Shown here piece after piece: positions 35,525 to 45,058 of a DNA stretch of 64,000 nucleotides. The notes under the pieces were generated by a model, which ran no database searches, was not told the origin of the DNA, and saw only the letters and a list, made by a program, of their open reading frames with translations. Location of the stretch: NCBI RefSeq assembly GCF_008152325.1, contig NZ_CP042243.1, positions 2,547,026 to 2,611,025 of the forward strand. Direction: 5' to 3'. The DNA is from Crassaminicella thermophila. GTDB lineage: Bacteria > Bacillota > Clostridia > Peptostreptococcales > Thermotaleaceae. Position numbers and translations under genes: made by a program. Numbering within the stretch: position 1 is the first letter of the stretch; every line of letters begins with the position of its first letter.

Positions 35525-37237
35525 TTATATTTCTATATCATATTTCTTTAATTTATAATATAAATTTCTTATTGATATTCCTAAATGTTTTGCCGTATTA
35601 GTTCTATTGTAATTATTATTTCTCAATACAGTTAAAATATATTTTTTTTCACTTTCTGCTACAACTTCTTCTAACGTTTTATTGGTTATATCTTCTCTTT
35701 CATAGCTATCTATATCCTCTTTAGGTATTTTCCTTTCTGTTGTAGCAAGATGCTTCGCCCTAATAATCATTTCATTAAATTTCATATTAATCATTGCACG
35801 TCCAATAAAGTTTTCTAGCTCCCTTATATTACCTGGCCAGTCTAAATTTTTTAAAATATTTAAAGCATCAGATGATATAGTCTGAACAAACCTTCCATAT
35901 TCTTGATTATATTTATTAATAAAATGCTTTACCAATAAAGGAATGTCTTTCTTATGGTGTCTAAGGGGTGGTATAATAATAGGAATCACATTTAATCTAT
36001 AATAAAGATCCTCTCGAAATTTTCCTTGCTTTATTGCTCTTTCTAAGTCTAAGTTCGTAGCAGCAATAATCCTTACATCAATAGAAATAGGTCTATTTCC
36101 ACCGACTCTAACCACTTCTTTTTCCTGTAATACTCTTAATAGCTTAGCCTGTGTACTTAAACTAATCTCTCCTATTTCATCAAGAAAGATGGTTCCTCCA
36201 TTAGCCTGTTCAAATAAGCCTTTTCTTCCTCCCTTTCTAGCTCCTGTAAATGCTCCTTCTTCATAACCAAACAATTCACTTTCTAATAAATTTTCACTGA
36301 TTGCTGCACAGTTTACCCGAACAAATTGTCTATATTTTCTATTACTTGCATTATGAATTGCATGAGCAAATAATTCTTTTCCTGTTCCACTCTCTCCCCT
36401 AAGAAGTACAGTTGCAGGAGTAACAGCTACTCTTTTAGCTCTATCAATAGCAGATATTAATTGCTCATCTTCTCCAACAATATCCTCAAAGGTATATTTT
36501 GCTTCTAACTTTCTTATAATTTGTTTTGCTTGATCTAATTCATAGGTAAGCCTTTTAATCTCTGTCAAATCATGCAGTACTGCCACACTTCCCCTTAGCT
36601 CTCCATCAACAATAATAGGTGCAGCATCTGCTAGTACAGTTTTTCTAGCTGGTCCTACCTTTAGCCTAGCATTTTTTACAGGTTTTTTTGTCTTTAAAAC
36701 CTTCAAATGAATACTTTCTCCTTGTGCAATATCAACCGTACATATTTTTCCTATAATTTGCTCTTTAGAAAGTCCTGTTAATCTTGTATAAGCTGGGTTA
36801 ACCATTACCCCTATCCCATTTTCATCTACAACAGATATAGCATCTTCTGTTGAATGAAATATTGCTTGAAGCATACTTTGTATTTCTTTTAGATTTGTAA
36901 TTTCTTCAGCTAATTCCTTAATCTCTGTAATATCACGAAATACTGCAACAGCTCCTATCACTTTTCCAAAGTCATCTTTTACAGGCATACGATTGGTAAT
37001 AATAGATACATGGCCTAGGGGCTGCTTGCGATTCAATTCAGATTCTCCAGTTTTTAGTATATATGGAAGCCTTGAATTTGCTACAACATCTGTTATATAT
37101 TTTCCGATTACATCTACTCCTTCAAGCTTTGTAAGCTTTTTAGCAGCCTTATTAAAAAGCGTAATTATTCCTTCGTTATCAACTGCTATCATTGCATCAT
37201 GGGTAGAATCTAATATTACCTCTAACTCTCTTTTCAT
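35525..37237 (-). CDS. Sigma54-dependent PAS-domain activator (BkdR-like)
   Basis: The 570-residue protein has two PAS domains (about residues 5-105 and 120-230), an AAA+ domain with Walker A GESGTGKE (281-288) and the sigma54-contact loop GAFTGA (328-333), and a C-terminal Fis-type helix-turn-helix ending in NTAKHLGISIRNLYYKLKKY. It probably senses a metabolite through PAS and activates the buk-ptb-kor operon from the -24/-12 promoter at 34917. Its start overlaps the cdaR stop by 4 bases (ATGA), so it is made together with the c-di-AMP genes, an unusual pairing. Confidence 0.9.
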   Translation of the reverse strand: MKRELEVILDSTHDAMIAVDNEGIITLFNKAAKKLTKLEGVDVIGKYITDVVANSRLPYILKTGESELNRKQPLGHVSIITNRMPVKDDFGKVIGAVAVFRDITEIKELAEEITNLKEIQSMLQAIFHSTEDAISVVDENGIGVMVNPAYTRLTGLSKEQIIGKICTVDIAQGESIHLKVLKTKKPVKNARLKVGPARKTVLADAAPIIVDGELRGSVAVLHDLTEIKRLTYELDQAKQIIRKLEAKYTFEDIVGEDEQLISAIDRAKRVAVTPATVLLRGESGTGKELFAHAIHNASNRKYRQFVRVNCAAISENLLESELFGYEEGAFTGARKGGRKGLFEQANGGTIFLDEIGEISLSTQAKLLRVLQEKEVVRVGGNRPISIDVRIIAATNLDLERAIKQGKFREDLYYRLNVIPIIIPPLRHHKKDIPLLVKHFINKYNQEYGRFVQTISSDALNILKNLDWPGNIRELENFIGRAMINMKFNEMIIRAKHLATTERKIPKEDIDSYEREDITNKTLEEVVAESEKKYILTVLRNNNYNRTNTAKHLGISIRNLYYKLKKYDIEI

Positions 37238-38526
37238 AGACCGTTCCCCTCAATATCCGCTTCCTCATTTAGCTTTATACTTTCTATAATAAGATCTACT
37301 TCCTCAGGGATCATCTCAACCTTTTCAACTTTCTTAGATAGATCATATTGAATGTCAATAACATACAATCCTTCTTCTAAATCCTTTCCATCTATAAAAA
37401 GCTTTATATCTTCTTTATGAATTTTATCAATCATACTTTCAATAGCATATACATGAAAATTTATCTTTTCAGGGAATTTACTTAAATCTGCTACATAATC
37501 TTTCTTTAAATTCTCTATTTTTACTTCTTCTTTTGAAAATGTAAATGTTTTGTCTTCTATTTTCTCAACGGATATAAATACTGTTGGTTTTTTCTCTAAA
37601 TAAGGTATGCTAATACCATCTGGCAAAACTAAATCTATCTCTTTTTTAATAGATTTATCTAATTGATTAATATTCACAGGTTTTGCCTTTATTTCAGTAA
37701 TTCCTTCTATAATTTCTTTTCTTCCTTTCACAATTACCTTATCTTGACTTAAAATCTTACTTGTTATTTTAAAGCCTTCCTTTACTTTTCCTTCATAAGA
37801 TATGACTATTGGTACTTCTTTTATCCTTAATATAGGTAATTTTACATCTACATATTTGTTTTTTACCTCTACTCCATTTACTTCTTTGCCTTCTCTATTT
37901 ACGGCCTTAACAGGTATTCTCTGTATAACATCTGCTTCTTTATCAGCTACATTCACATCTGCTATAACCATTGTTACAGTATTTACAAGGCTTTCAGGCC
38001 CTTCCACAATCACTTCGCTAGGAGATATACTAGCTTTATCAGGTTCAAAGCCTTCAGCAGACATGCCGATAGGTTGTACCATAACTATTTTTTGTCTTTT
38101 TACAACTTCATCTAATGTAATCTTTATTTGTTTTGGAGATAAATCTACAATACTCGCATTTGCTGGGGTACTTATCTCAACAGGTACACTATTTACCCCT
38201 TTATGAAATCCTCTTAAATCTGCCCTAGCTACTATATCTTGTGGACGAATCTTATAGATATCATTTCTTCTGCCACCAATTTTAACATTTACTGTAAAAT
38301 CCTTCTGCCCAACAACGATTAAGCCTGACTGCTCTAAATCTTGTAAATTTAGTAACTGTACTTCTACATTAGTAAGTTCAATAATACTTTGAGGATTTAC
38401 TTCTCCCATTACATAAAGCCACATAACAATAGCAAAAACAATTGAAATCATTTTTGCAGTAGTATTTCTCTGAAAAAATCTACTATTAGCTATATTACTT
38501 TTAATTTTTTTCCAAATAGTCTTCAT
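37234..38526 (-). CDS. cdaR: CdaA regulatory protein CdaR (YbbR-like repeats)
   Basis: The 430-residue protein has one N-terminal membrane helix (about KMISIVFAIVMWLYVMGEVN) and four extracellular YbbR-type repeats rich in beta strands. It modulates the c-di-AMP cyclase CdaA. The start at 38526 follows GGAGG and lies inside the cdaA gene (26-base overlap). An upstream frame to 38583 lacks a site. It is followed by a coupled sigma54 activator instead of glmM. Confidence 0.9.
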   Translation of the reverse strand: MKTIWKKIKSNIANSRFFQRNTTAKMISIVFAIVMWLYVMGEVNPQSIIELTNVEVQLLNLQDLEQSGLIVVGQKDFTVNVKIGGRRNDIYKIRPQDIVARADLRGFHKGVNSVPVEISTPANASIVDLSPKQIKITLDEVVKRQKIVMVQPIGMSAEGFEPDKASISPSEVIVEGPESLVNTVTMVIADVNVADKEADVIQRIPVKAVNREGKEVNGVEVKNKYVDVKLPILRIKEVPIVISYEGKVKEGFKITSKILSQDKVIVKGRKEIIEGITEIKAKPVNINQLDKSIKKEIDLVLPDGISIPYLEKKPTVFISVEKIEDKTFTFSKEEVKIENLKKDYVADLSKFPEKINFHVYAIESMIDKIHKEDIKLFIDGKDLEEGLYVIDIQYDLSKKVEKVEMIPEEVDLIIESIKLNEEADIEGNGL

Positions 38527-39349
38527 CTTTTTGCCTCCACTTCCATCTAAATAAAGGCTTTTGGTTTTCAGGCTTATATACATTCTTTAAGATAGATCTT
38601 AATGTTTTTGCATCTAAATATCTAGAAATTTTTCCATCTATAGCTACTGATATAGAACCTGTTTCTTCAGAAACCATAATAACAACTGCATCACATTTTT
38701 CAGTAATTCCTATACCAGCTCTATGTCTTGTTCCCAATTCTTTGCTTAAATTTGGATTTTCTGTAAGTGGTAATACACAACTAGCAGCCATTATTTTATC
38801 TTTTCTTATGACTACTGCACCATCGTGAAGAGGTGTATTAGGAATGAATATATTAATAAGAAGTCCAGAAGAAATATCTCCATGAATAAAAGTTCCTGTT
38901 TCCATTACATCTCCAATCCCTGTTTCTCTCTCTATTACAATTAATGCTCCAATCTTTTTTCTTGATAAATATGTCACTGCTTCAACTATTTCCTCAATAT
39001 TATTGCTTACATCCTCACGAGACATCTCTACAATAGACTTTGTAAAGAATTTGGTTCTTCCTATATGTTCAAGGGCTCGTCTTAACTCGGGCTGAAATAC
39101 AATAAGCAATGCAATCATCCCAAGAGTCATCGCATTTTTTAAAATCCAATTTGTAACATAAAGCCTTAGCAATTCACTAATCTTTGTAGCAATTAGTAAT
39201 ACTACTAATCCTTTTAAAACCTGCTCAGCACTTGTATGACGAATAAGCATCAATAATTTATAAAAAACAAAAGCTACAATCGTCATATCGATTACATCTC
39301 TTATTCCTATATTTGAAAAAATCTCCAATACCTCTTTCAATATAAACAC
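38501..39349 (-). CDS. cdaA: Diadenylate cyclase CdaA
   Basis: The 282-residue enzyme has three N-terminal membrane helices and a DAC domain with the catalytic DGA (176-178) and GTRHRAGIG (206-214) motifs. It makes the second messenger c-di-AMP, which controls potassium and osmolyte balance and wall homeostasis. It is first in an operon with cdaR and the sigma54 activator. Length and layout are normal for the family. Confidence 0.95.
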   Translation of the reverse strand: MFILKEVLEIFSNIGIRDVIDMTIVAFVFYKLLMLIRHTSAEQVLKGLVVLLIATKISELLRLYVTNWILKNAMTLGMIALLIVFQPELRRALEHIGRTKFFTKSIVEMSREDVSNNIEEIVEAVTYLSRKKIGALIVIERETGIGDVMETGTFIHGDISSGLLINIFIPNTPLHDGAVVIRKDKIMAASCVLPLTENPNLSKELGTRHRAGIGITEKCDAVVIMVSEETGSISVAIDGKISRYLDAKTLRSILKNVYKPENQKPLFRWKWRQKDEDYLEKN

Positions 39350-39525
39350 CTCTTCAAAATATGATCATTTATACCATTCCTCTTTATTTATTATTCTAAT
39401 ATAGATATAAAAAAACCTTCAAGTAGTTTCAAAAATTTTTATTTTAGGACATATTGATTATTTTTTACTAATACATCAACATTTGTAAAAACGAAATATA
39501 AAAAGATGTTTTTTGTATTTCAAAC

Positions 39526-39777
39526 TGTAGACAAAATAGAATTATTAATGAATAAAAAATAAAAGCGAATAATTGCAAAGCTTTAGCAAAGAAAACTTTA
39601 TGAAGAATTTCAGAAAAATCCGTAGGCTTAGCATGGACGCTAAGCCAGCATCCTACAAGATAGGATGTCTTGATTAGGTGCGTTAGGATTTTTCGAAATT
39701 ATGAATCTTAGTTTTCTCTAAAGATTTGTTTATGAGTGTTATTTTTCAATTCATTGATAAATATAACCTTGTCAACA
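39526..39777 (+). repeat. Structured palindromic element, copy C
   Basis: The copy starts TGTAGACAAAATAG and ends CTTGTCAACA, with arms that pair over the full length. The second internal stem reads CAAGAT-AGGAT-GTCTTG, with a T.G wobble in place of the C-G of copies A and B. A 16-bp direct repeat, ATATAAAAAGATGTTT, lies on both sides (39496-39511 and 39782-39797). It fills most of the 39350-39875 gap between cdaA and the BON gene; no gene is seen there. Confidence 0.85.
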
Positions 39778-39875
39778 AGCTATATAAAAAGATGTTTCTT
39801 TTAAAAATTGAATACACATGTTTCTTTTATTTTGTGGCAAAATAATTAGAAAGAAACATGAAAGGATAGATGGTT

Positions 39876-40559
39876 ATGAATAAAAAACGCGTTAATAAAA
39901 TAATAGATGGTAAAATTCCTAGCAAAGACGATTTAATTGTCGATTCAATTAAAGATCAACTCGAAGAAAAAATGCAAGCAAGTGCAATGGATATTAATGT
40001 ATTTTGCAAAGATGGCTATGTTCATATGTCTGGTATGGTAGATGTTCTTTCTGAAAAAAAGACAGCAGAATCTATTGCTAAAGATATTGAAGGTGTCAAA
40101 AAAATTGAAAATAAAATCACCGTTGCAATGGACAGCAATATAACAGATAAACACATGGAAAAAGAAGTAATTAATCAATTGCAAAACAAAAAAAATCTTT
40201 TAGGCGTTGGAGTAAAAGTAGAAGATGGTGTTGCCAATCTTTTAGGTTCTGCAAATACCTTAAAGGATGCTCATAGTGCTATGGCTGTTGCATCTGAAGT
40301 TAGAGGAATAAAAGATGTTGTAAACAATATAAAAATATCAAATGCAGAATATGATGATGCACAGATAAACAGTCACGTAACACAATCTCTTAGCACTACA
40401 AATCTAAGCTATAAAGACATTGCTCATTCAGTGAATAATGGAAAATTAACCCTGAGTGGCTATGTAAATAGCAAAGAAGAAATGGAACTTGCAAAAGAAA
40501 TTGCAATGGGAGTAGAAGGGGTTAAAAAAGTCATTAACAAACTGAAAATAAGAAAATAA
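39876..40559 (+). CDS. Triple BON-domain protein
   Basis: The 227-residue protein lacks a signal peptide and has three BON repeats (about residues 20-85, 88-155 and 158-225), each with the G.V.L.G.V pattern such as DGYVHMSGMVDVLSEKK, DGVANLLGSANTLKDA and NGKLTLSGYVNSKEEM. BON domains bind lipids or proteins at membranes; the cytosolic role here is unknown. ATG 39876 fits AAAGGAT better than ATG 39870. It is the only rightward gene for 20 kb either side of it until 58 kb and has its own terminator. Confidence 0.85.
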   Translation: MNKKRVNKIIDGKIPSKDDLIVDSIKDQLEEKMQASAMDINVFCKDGYVHMSGMVDVLSEKKTAESIAKDIEGVKKIENKITVAMDSNITDKHMEKEVINQLQNKKNLLGVGVKVEDGVANLLGSANTLKDAHSAMAVASEVRGIKDVVNNIKISNAEYDDAQINSHVTQSLSTTNLSYKDIAHSVNNGKLTLSGYVNSKEEMELAKEIAMGVEGVKKVINKLKIRK

Positions 40560-40560
40560 C

Positions 40561-40588
40561 AAAATGCCCAAATTTTCTTGGGCATTTT
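40561..40588 (+). terminator. Terminator of the BON gene
   Basis: An 11-bp perfect stem AAAATGCCCAA/TTGGGCATTTT with a 6-base loop lies 1 base past the stop. A/T flanks on both sides could also stop the oncoming leftward ade transcript. Confidence 0.88.
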
Positions 40589-40627
40589 ATAATTTCCTGG
40601 GAAATATTCATAAATTCTACAAATTCA

Positions 40628-42337
40628 TCATTCTACATTCAAATCAATAAGATCAAATTTTGTCACATCAAATAACCCCATATCTGTTAATTTTATCTCT
40701 GGAATAACTGGCAATGCAAGAAAAGCTAATGTCATAAATGGATCAATTTTTTTATTTACCCCTAAATCATAAGCTATCTTCATCATCTCTTTTAATGTAG
40801 TATCTACCTTTTCAATAGACATATCCGACATAAGCCCTGCAATAGGCAATGGCAATGTTTTTAAAACTTTTCCATTTGAACAAATAGTAATGCCTCCGCT
40901 ATATTTTATTATTTCATTAATTGCAATAAGCATGTCTTCATCATTATCTCCAATAACAATAAGATTATGAGAATCATGTGCAACAGTAGAAGCAATTGCA
41001 CCATTTTTTAATTTAAAATCTTCTACTAATGCCAATCCTATATTTCCAGTTTCTTTATGTCTTTCTATCACAGCCATTTTTAGTATATCTAATTGTTTGT
41101 TAAATTTAAATTTCCCTTTTTCTGTTTCTATTTTTCTTACTACTTTTTTGGTAATTAAGCTATGGGGCAATATCTTTATAACATTTGCAATATCTGAATT
41201 AATATGAATCTGAAGCTTTTCTAAATCTATTTGTCCAACATGAACTGTATCTAAAACAGAAGGATTATATTTTACTTTTGTAGAAAATAATGCTTTTTTA
41301 TTCTCTGCAACACATTTTCCTTCTTTATATACCTTTGTTATATTAAATCTTTCTAAATCATCAAGCACAATCAAGTCTGCCTTATATCCAGGAGCAATAG
41401 CCCCTATATTTTTAAGTCCATAACACTCAGAAACATTTAAAGTAGCCATATTTATTGCAGCTACAGGATCCATTCCATGTTTAATTGCCTTCCTTATATT
41501 GTTGTCAATATGACCATACAGCAAAAGGTCTTCTGGATGCCTATCATCAGTACAAAATAAACATCTTCTCATATTTTCCTTCGTTACACCTTGTATCAAA
41601 GTTTCTAAATTTCTAGCAGCAGAACCTTCTCTTATTTGTACATACATGCCTAGTCTCAATCTATTAAACATTTCTTCTAAACTGCTACACTCATGTTCTG
41701 TTTTGACACCTGCTAATACATAAGCATTCAATTCTTTTCCTAAAATAACCGGTCCATGCCCATCGATTATTTTATCTTTAGCAATTTTAATTTTTTCTAG
41801 TATTTTTTCTTCAGCATTTATTACTGCCTCATAGTCCATTAATTCTCCTAACCCCAAAACCCTAGGATGATTAATCAATTCTTTTAATTTTTCTGCGTCT
41901 AAAACAGCTCCTGCATTTTCAAATGATGTAGCTGGTACACAAGAAGGAAGCATAATATATACAGATAAAAAAATATCTTCACTTTCATCAAGTATATACT
42001 TTATTCCTTCTAATCCACATACATTTGCAATTTCATGAGGGTCTGCAATAATTGTAGTAGTTCCTCTTGGTACAATCGCCCTTGCAAATTCTGCTGGTGT
42101 AACCATAGAAGATTCTATATGCACATGTCCATCAATAAGTCCAGGAGCTACATATTTACCATCTAAATCGATTTCTTCTTCTCCATCATATGTACCTATT
42201 CCTATAATAATTCCTTCTTCAATTGCAATATCAGCCTTTATAATTTCTTCCGTAAATACATTTATAACATTACTATTTTTGAGTACTAAAGATGCTTTTC
42301 TTCTTCCTGCAGCAATGTCGATTATATCTTTCCTCAT
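40628..42337 (-). CDS. ade: Adenine deaminase (copy next to the molybdenum hydroxylase)
   Basis: The 569-residue amidohydrolase has the Ade motifs APGLIDGHVHIESSMVTPAE, IADPHEIANVCG, DGHGPVILGKEL and CTDDRHPEDLL. It turns adenine to hypoxanthine and ammonia. It starts one base after the molybdopterin subunit ends and is the last gene of the hydroxylase operon, so hypoxanthine can pass to oxidation. A second, diverged copy lies in the microcompartment operon at 48883-50694. Confidence 0.93.
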   Translation of the reverse strand: MRKDIIDIAAGRRKASLVLKNSNVINVFTEEIIKADIAIEEGIIIGIGTYDGEEEIDLDGKYVAPGLIDGHVHIESSMVTPAEFARAIVPRGTTTIIADPHEIANVCGLEGIKYILDESEDIFLSVYIMLPSCVPATSFENAGAVLDAEKLKELINHPRVLGLGELMDYEAVINAEEKILEKIKIAKDKIIDGHGPVILGKELNAYVLAGVKTEHECSSLEEMFNRLRLGMYVQIREGSAARNLETLIQGVTKENMRRCLFCTDDRHPEDLLLYGHIDNNIRKAIKHGMDPVAAINMATLNVSECYGLKNIGAIAPGYKADLIVLDDLERFNITKVYKEGKCVAENKKALFSTKVKYNPSVLDTVHVGQIDLEKLQIHINSDIANVIKILPHSLITKKVVRKIETEKGKFKFNKQLDILKMAVIERHKETGNIGLALVEDFKLKNGAIASTVAHDSHNLIVIGDNDEDMLIAINEIIKYSGGITICSNGKVLKTLPLPIAGLMSDMSIEKVDTTLKEMMKIAYDLGVNKKIDPFMTLAFLALPVIPEIKLTDMGLFDVTKFDLIDLNVE

Positions 42338-42338
42338 A

Positions 42339-43322
42339 TTATTGCTCCCTTCCTTCTTCTTTAAGTGCCTTTAAAATCTTCTCTGGTGTAATTGGAATTT
42401 CATATAATCTAACTCCTATAGCATCATATACTGCATTTAATATTGCTGGTACTACAGGAATTATAACTGGTTCTCCAATTCCCTTAGCTCCAAATGGAGC
42501 TGTCGGTTCTGGATCTTCTATTATAATTTTTTCCAAATCTGGCATATCTAAAGCTGTGGGAATCAAGTATTTTGATAATTTATTATTGATTATTCTACCA
42601 TTTATACAATCTATATTTTCCATAATACCATAGCCTACTCCCATAGCAAAGCCTCCATCAATCTGTCCTTCAATCAGTTCAGGATTAATAGCTATTCCCA
42701 CATCTTGAGCACAAACTCCTCTAATTACTTCTACAACGCCTGTTTGAGTATCTACTTCTACCTCAACTCCATAACAGTTAAACGTATAAGGATAATAAGG
42801 TGCTCCTTGCCCTGTTTCATCATCAATTTTAGTTGTTTTAGCTTTAAATGTCCCTTTTACTTTTATTTTTTCATTCTGTACTAACTCCTTAAAGCAAACA
42901 GATTTTTGCGGAAACGAATCTAAATAAATCCTCTTATCTTTCATTTTCAATCCTAATATAGTATTTAGTTTAAGATAATCTTTTGCCCTTTTTAATAATT
43001 CCCTTTTTAAACCGTCTGCAGCTTTTTTTACAGCATTTCCTGTATTATATGTTTGCCTGCTTGCTGCAGCCGTACCAGAGTCTGGGGTTTTTGAGGTGTC
43101 TTCACAAACAATTTCAATATCATCTACTTTTAATCCTAAAACTTCAGCCGCAATCTGTATAAGAACAGTCTTTGCTCCCTGTCCAACCTCTGTTGCACCA
43201 ACATAAATAGTAACATTTCCTTTTTTATCTACTTCTGCTATAGCATTAGACACATCAGGAAAGCCATTACCATAACCCGTTCCATAAAAAGATACCCCTA
43301 TCCCCTTTCCCCTTTTTTTCAT
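42339..43322 (-). CDS. Molybdenum hydroxylase, molybdopterin subunit, C-terminal half
   Basis: The 327-residue protein equals the C-terminal part of XdhA: VGATEVGQGAKTVLIQIAAE, DTSKTPDSGTAAASRQTYNT and the catalytic glutamate in GAKGIGEPVIIPVVPA. The N-terminal half is a separate gene 12 bases upstream. A proper GAGGTGAT ribosome site precedes its ATG, so the split is real, not a frameshift. Nicotinate dehydrogenase of Eubacterium barkeri has the same two-part arrangement (NdhL, NdhM). With purine genes on all sides, xanthine or purine hydroxylation is the likelier job. Confidence 0.85.
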   Translation of the reverse strand: MKKRGKGIGVSFYGTGYGNGFPDVSNAIAEVDKKGNVTIYVGATEVGQGAKTVLIQIAAEVLGLKVDDIEIVCEDTSKTPDSGTAAASRQTYNTGNAVKKAADGLKRELLKRAKDYLKLNTILGLKMKDKRIYLDSFPQKSVCFKELVQNEKIKVKGTFKAKTTKIDDETGQGAPYYPYTFNCYGVEVEVDTQTGVVEVIRGVCAQDVGIAINPELIEGQIDGGFAMGVGYGIMENIDCINGRIINNKLSKYLIPTALDMPDLEKIIIEDPEPTAPFGAKGIGEPVIIPVVPAILNAVYDAIGVRLYEIPITPEKILKALKEEGREQ

Positions 43323-43334
43323 AGTTTATCACCT

Positions 43335-44585
43335 CTAGTCTAAAAACATTCTATTTTTTACTTCTTCTATACATCTAGAAAGTGGTACACTTTCATTTAG
43401 CACCTGTCCATTTGCAGTTACACTTCCTTTTTTAAAACAGTTTAGTAACCTAAATTTAATAGGATCTATTCCAAGTTTTTCAGCCATTATATCCATTTGT
43501 TGTTCTGAAGCTATAGGTACCTGTGTAGCCCCAAAACCTCTCATAGCACCACAAAAAGGATTATTAGTATAAACAGCATAGCTATCAATCTTCACATTTG
43601 GAATTTCATAAGGACCTGTAGCATGTATGCCTGCTTTTCTCATTACATTTACAGCCCAAGATGCATATGCTCCCGTATCTCCTATAAGTGTCGCTTCCAT
43701 CGCCAAAAGTTTTCCTTTCTTATCTACACCAGTTTTATATTTCATAATAATTGGATGTCTTTTCCCATGAGCATAAAATGACTCTTCTCTTGTATAGACT
43801 GCTTTAACTGGTCTTTTTGTAAAATATGCACCTAAAGCTAAATGTATTTGCAAAGTAATATCTTCTCTTCCTCCAAAAGCTCCCCCTACAGCTGGATTTA
43901 TAATTTTTACCTTATCTAATTCTACTCCTAGGGCCTCTGCCACCTCTATTTGATCAAAGTGAGGATATTGTGTAGCTACACAAACACAAATTCTTCCTTC
44001 TTTGTCTATATAAGAAACACCAGCTTCGGGCTGTAAAAATGCAGGATCTACCATTGAAGTTTTATAATTTCTTTCTATAATCAAATCAGATTTTTTAAAT
44101 CCATCCTCTACATTCCCTTTTCTGCATTTGTAATGATATACTATATTGCTTTCTCCATGAATTTTAGGAGCAGTATCCTTCATAGCTTCACAAGGATCAA
44201 AAACAGCTTCAAGCTCTTTGTATTTTACTTTTATCATCTCACATGCTCTTATTGCCACTTTTTCTGATTTTGCGATTACAAATGCAATTGGATCTCCTAT
44301 TCTACGTACTTTTTTAGAGCAAAACACCTCATGATCCTTAAATAATACCCCGTGATGATTCTTTCCTTCTACATCTTCATAGGTAAGAATCTTTACTACA
44401 CCATCTAATTTTTCAGCTTCTTTTTTATCTATTCTAATCATTGCATGCGGCTTTGTAGATCTAAGAGTTTTTCCATATAACATACCTTCTAAATATATGT
44501 CTTGAGGATATATTGCTTCCCCCTTAACCTTTGATTTTCCATCTACCCGTATTACCCGACTTCTGACTATTTTAAAAGGCTTCAT
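43335..44585 (-). CDS. Molybdenum hydroxylase, molybdopterin subunit, N-terminal half
   Basis: The 416-residue protein corresponds to the first part of XdhA/CoxL: RVDGKSKVKGEAIYPQDI, the VGGAFGGREDIT cofactor loop and CGAMRGFGATQVP. It ends in NRMFLD at the linker that normally joins to the second half. Its start overlaps the iron-sulfur gene by 4 bases. It would form the active site with the product of the next gene and the two redox subunits. Confidence 0.88.
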   Translation of the reverse strand: MKPFKIVRSRVIRVDGKSKVKGEAIYPQDIYLEGMLYGKTLRSTKPHAMIRIDKKEAEKLDGVVKILTYEDVEGKNHHGVLFKDHEVFCSKKVRRIGDPIAFVIAKSEKVAIRACEMIKVKYKELEAVFDPCEAMKDTAPKIHGESNIVYHYKCRKGNVEDGFKKSDLIIERNYKTSMVDPAFLQPEAGVSYIDKEGRICVCVATQYPHFDQIEVAEALGVELDKVKIINPAVGGAFGGREDITLQIHLALGAYFTKRPVKAVYTREESFYAHGKRHPIIMKYKTGVDKKGKLLAMEATLIGDTGAYASWAVNVMRKAGIHATGPYEIPNVKIDSYAVYTNNPFCGAMRGFGATQVPIASEQQMDIMAEKLGIDPIKFRLLNCFKKGSVTANGQVLNESVPLSRCIEEVKNRMFLD

Positions 44586-45058
44586 TTTTGTTCCCCTCTC
44601 ATCTTTTCAGCAGCCAGTTCAACAGCTTCTACAATTTTGTTATATCCTGTACATCTACATAAATTTCCTGATACTCCTTCTCTAATTTCTTCCCTTGAAG
44701 GATTATGGTTTTTATCTAGTAATGCTTTTGCTGATAATACCATACCAGGGGTACAAAATCCACATTGGACAGCTCCCTTTTCTAAAAAAGCCTCTTGAAT
44801 AGGATGTAGCTTCTCTCCATCTGCAACTCCCTCTATTGTAGTAATATTGCTCCCATCTGCTTGGTGTGCTAAAACTAAACACGAATTGACAGTCCTTCCG
44901 TTCATTATAACTGTACAAGCACCACATTCTCCCTCTCCGCATCCTTCTTTTGTTCCTGTAAGATTTAGTTTATCTCTTAATAAATCAATCAATCTTAAAT
45001 CATAAGAAACATCTAACGTATACTTTTTATTATTAATTATAAGACTGATTTTTTTCAC
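44582..45058 (-). CDS. Molybdenum hydroxylase, [2Fe-2S] subunit
   Basis: The 158-residue subunit has the plant-type ferredoxin motif CGEGECGACTV and the second cluster CGFCTPGM...CRCTGYNKI. It carries electrons between the molybdenum site and FAD. It overlaps both neighbours by 4 bases. Length is normal for XdhC/NdhS-type subunits. Confidence 0.93.
   Translation of the reverse strand: MKKISLIINNKKYTLDVSYDLRLIDLLRDKLNLTGTKEGCGEGECGACTVIMNGRTVNSCLVLAHQADGSNITTIEGVADGEKLHPIQEAFLEKGAVQCGFCTPGMVLSAKALLDKNHNPSREEIREGVSGNLCRCTGYNKIVEAVELAAEKMRGEQK

Noticed and set aside
43322-43335. Frameshift or sequencing error splitting the molybdopterin subunit
   Set aside because: A TAG stop, a GAGGTGAT site and a well-placed ATG occur in order, and related enzymes with two such subunits are known.
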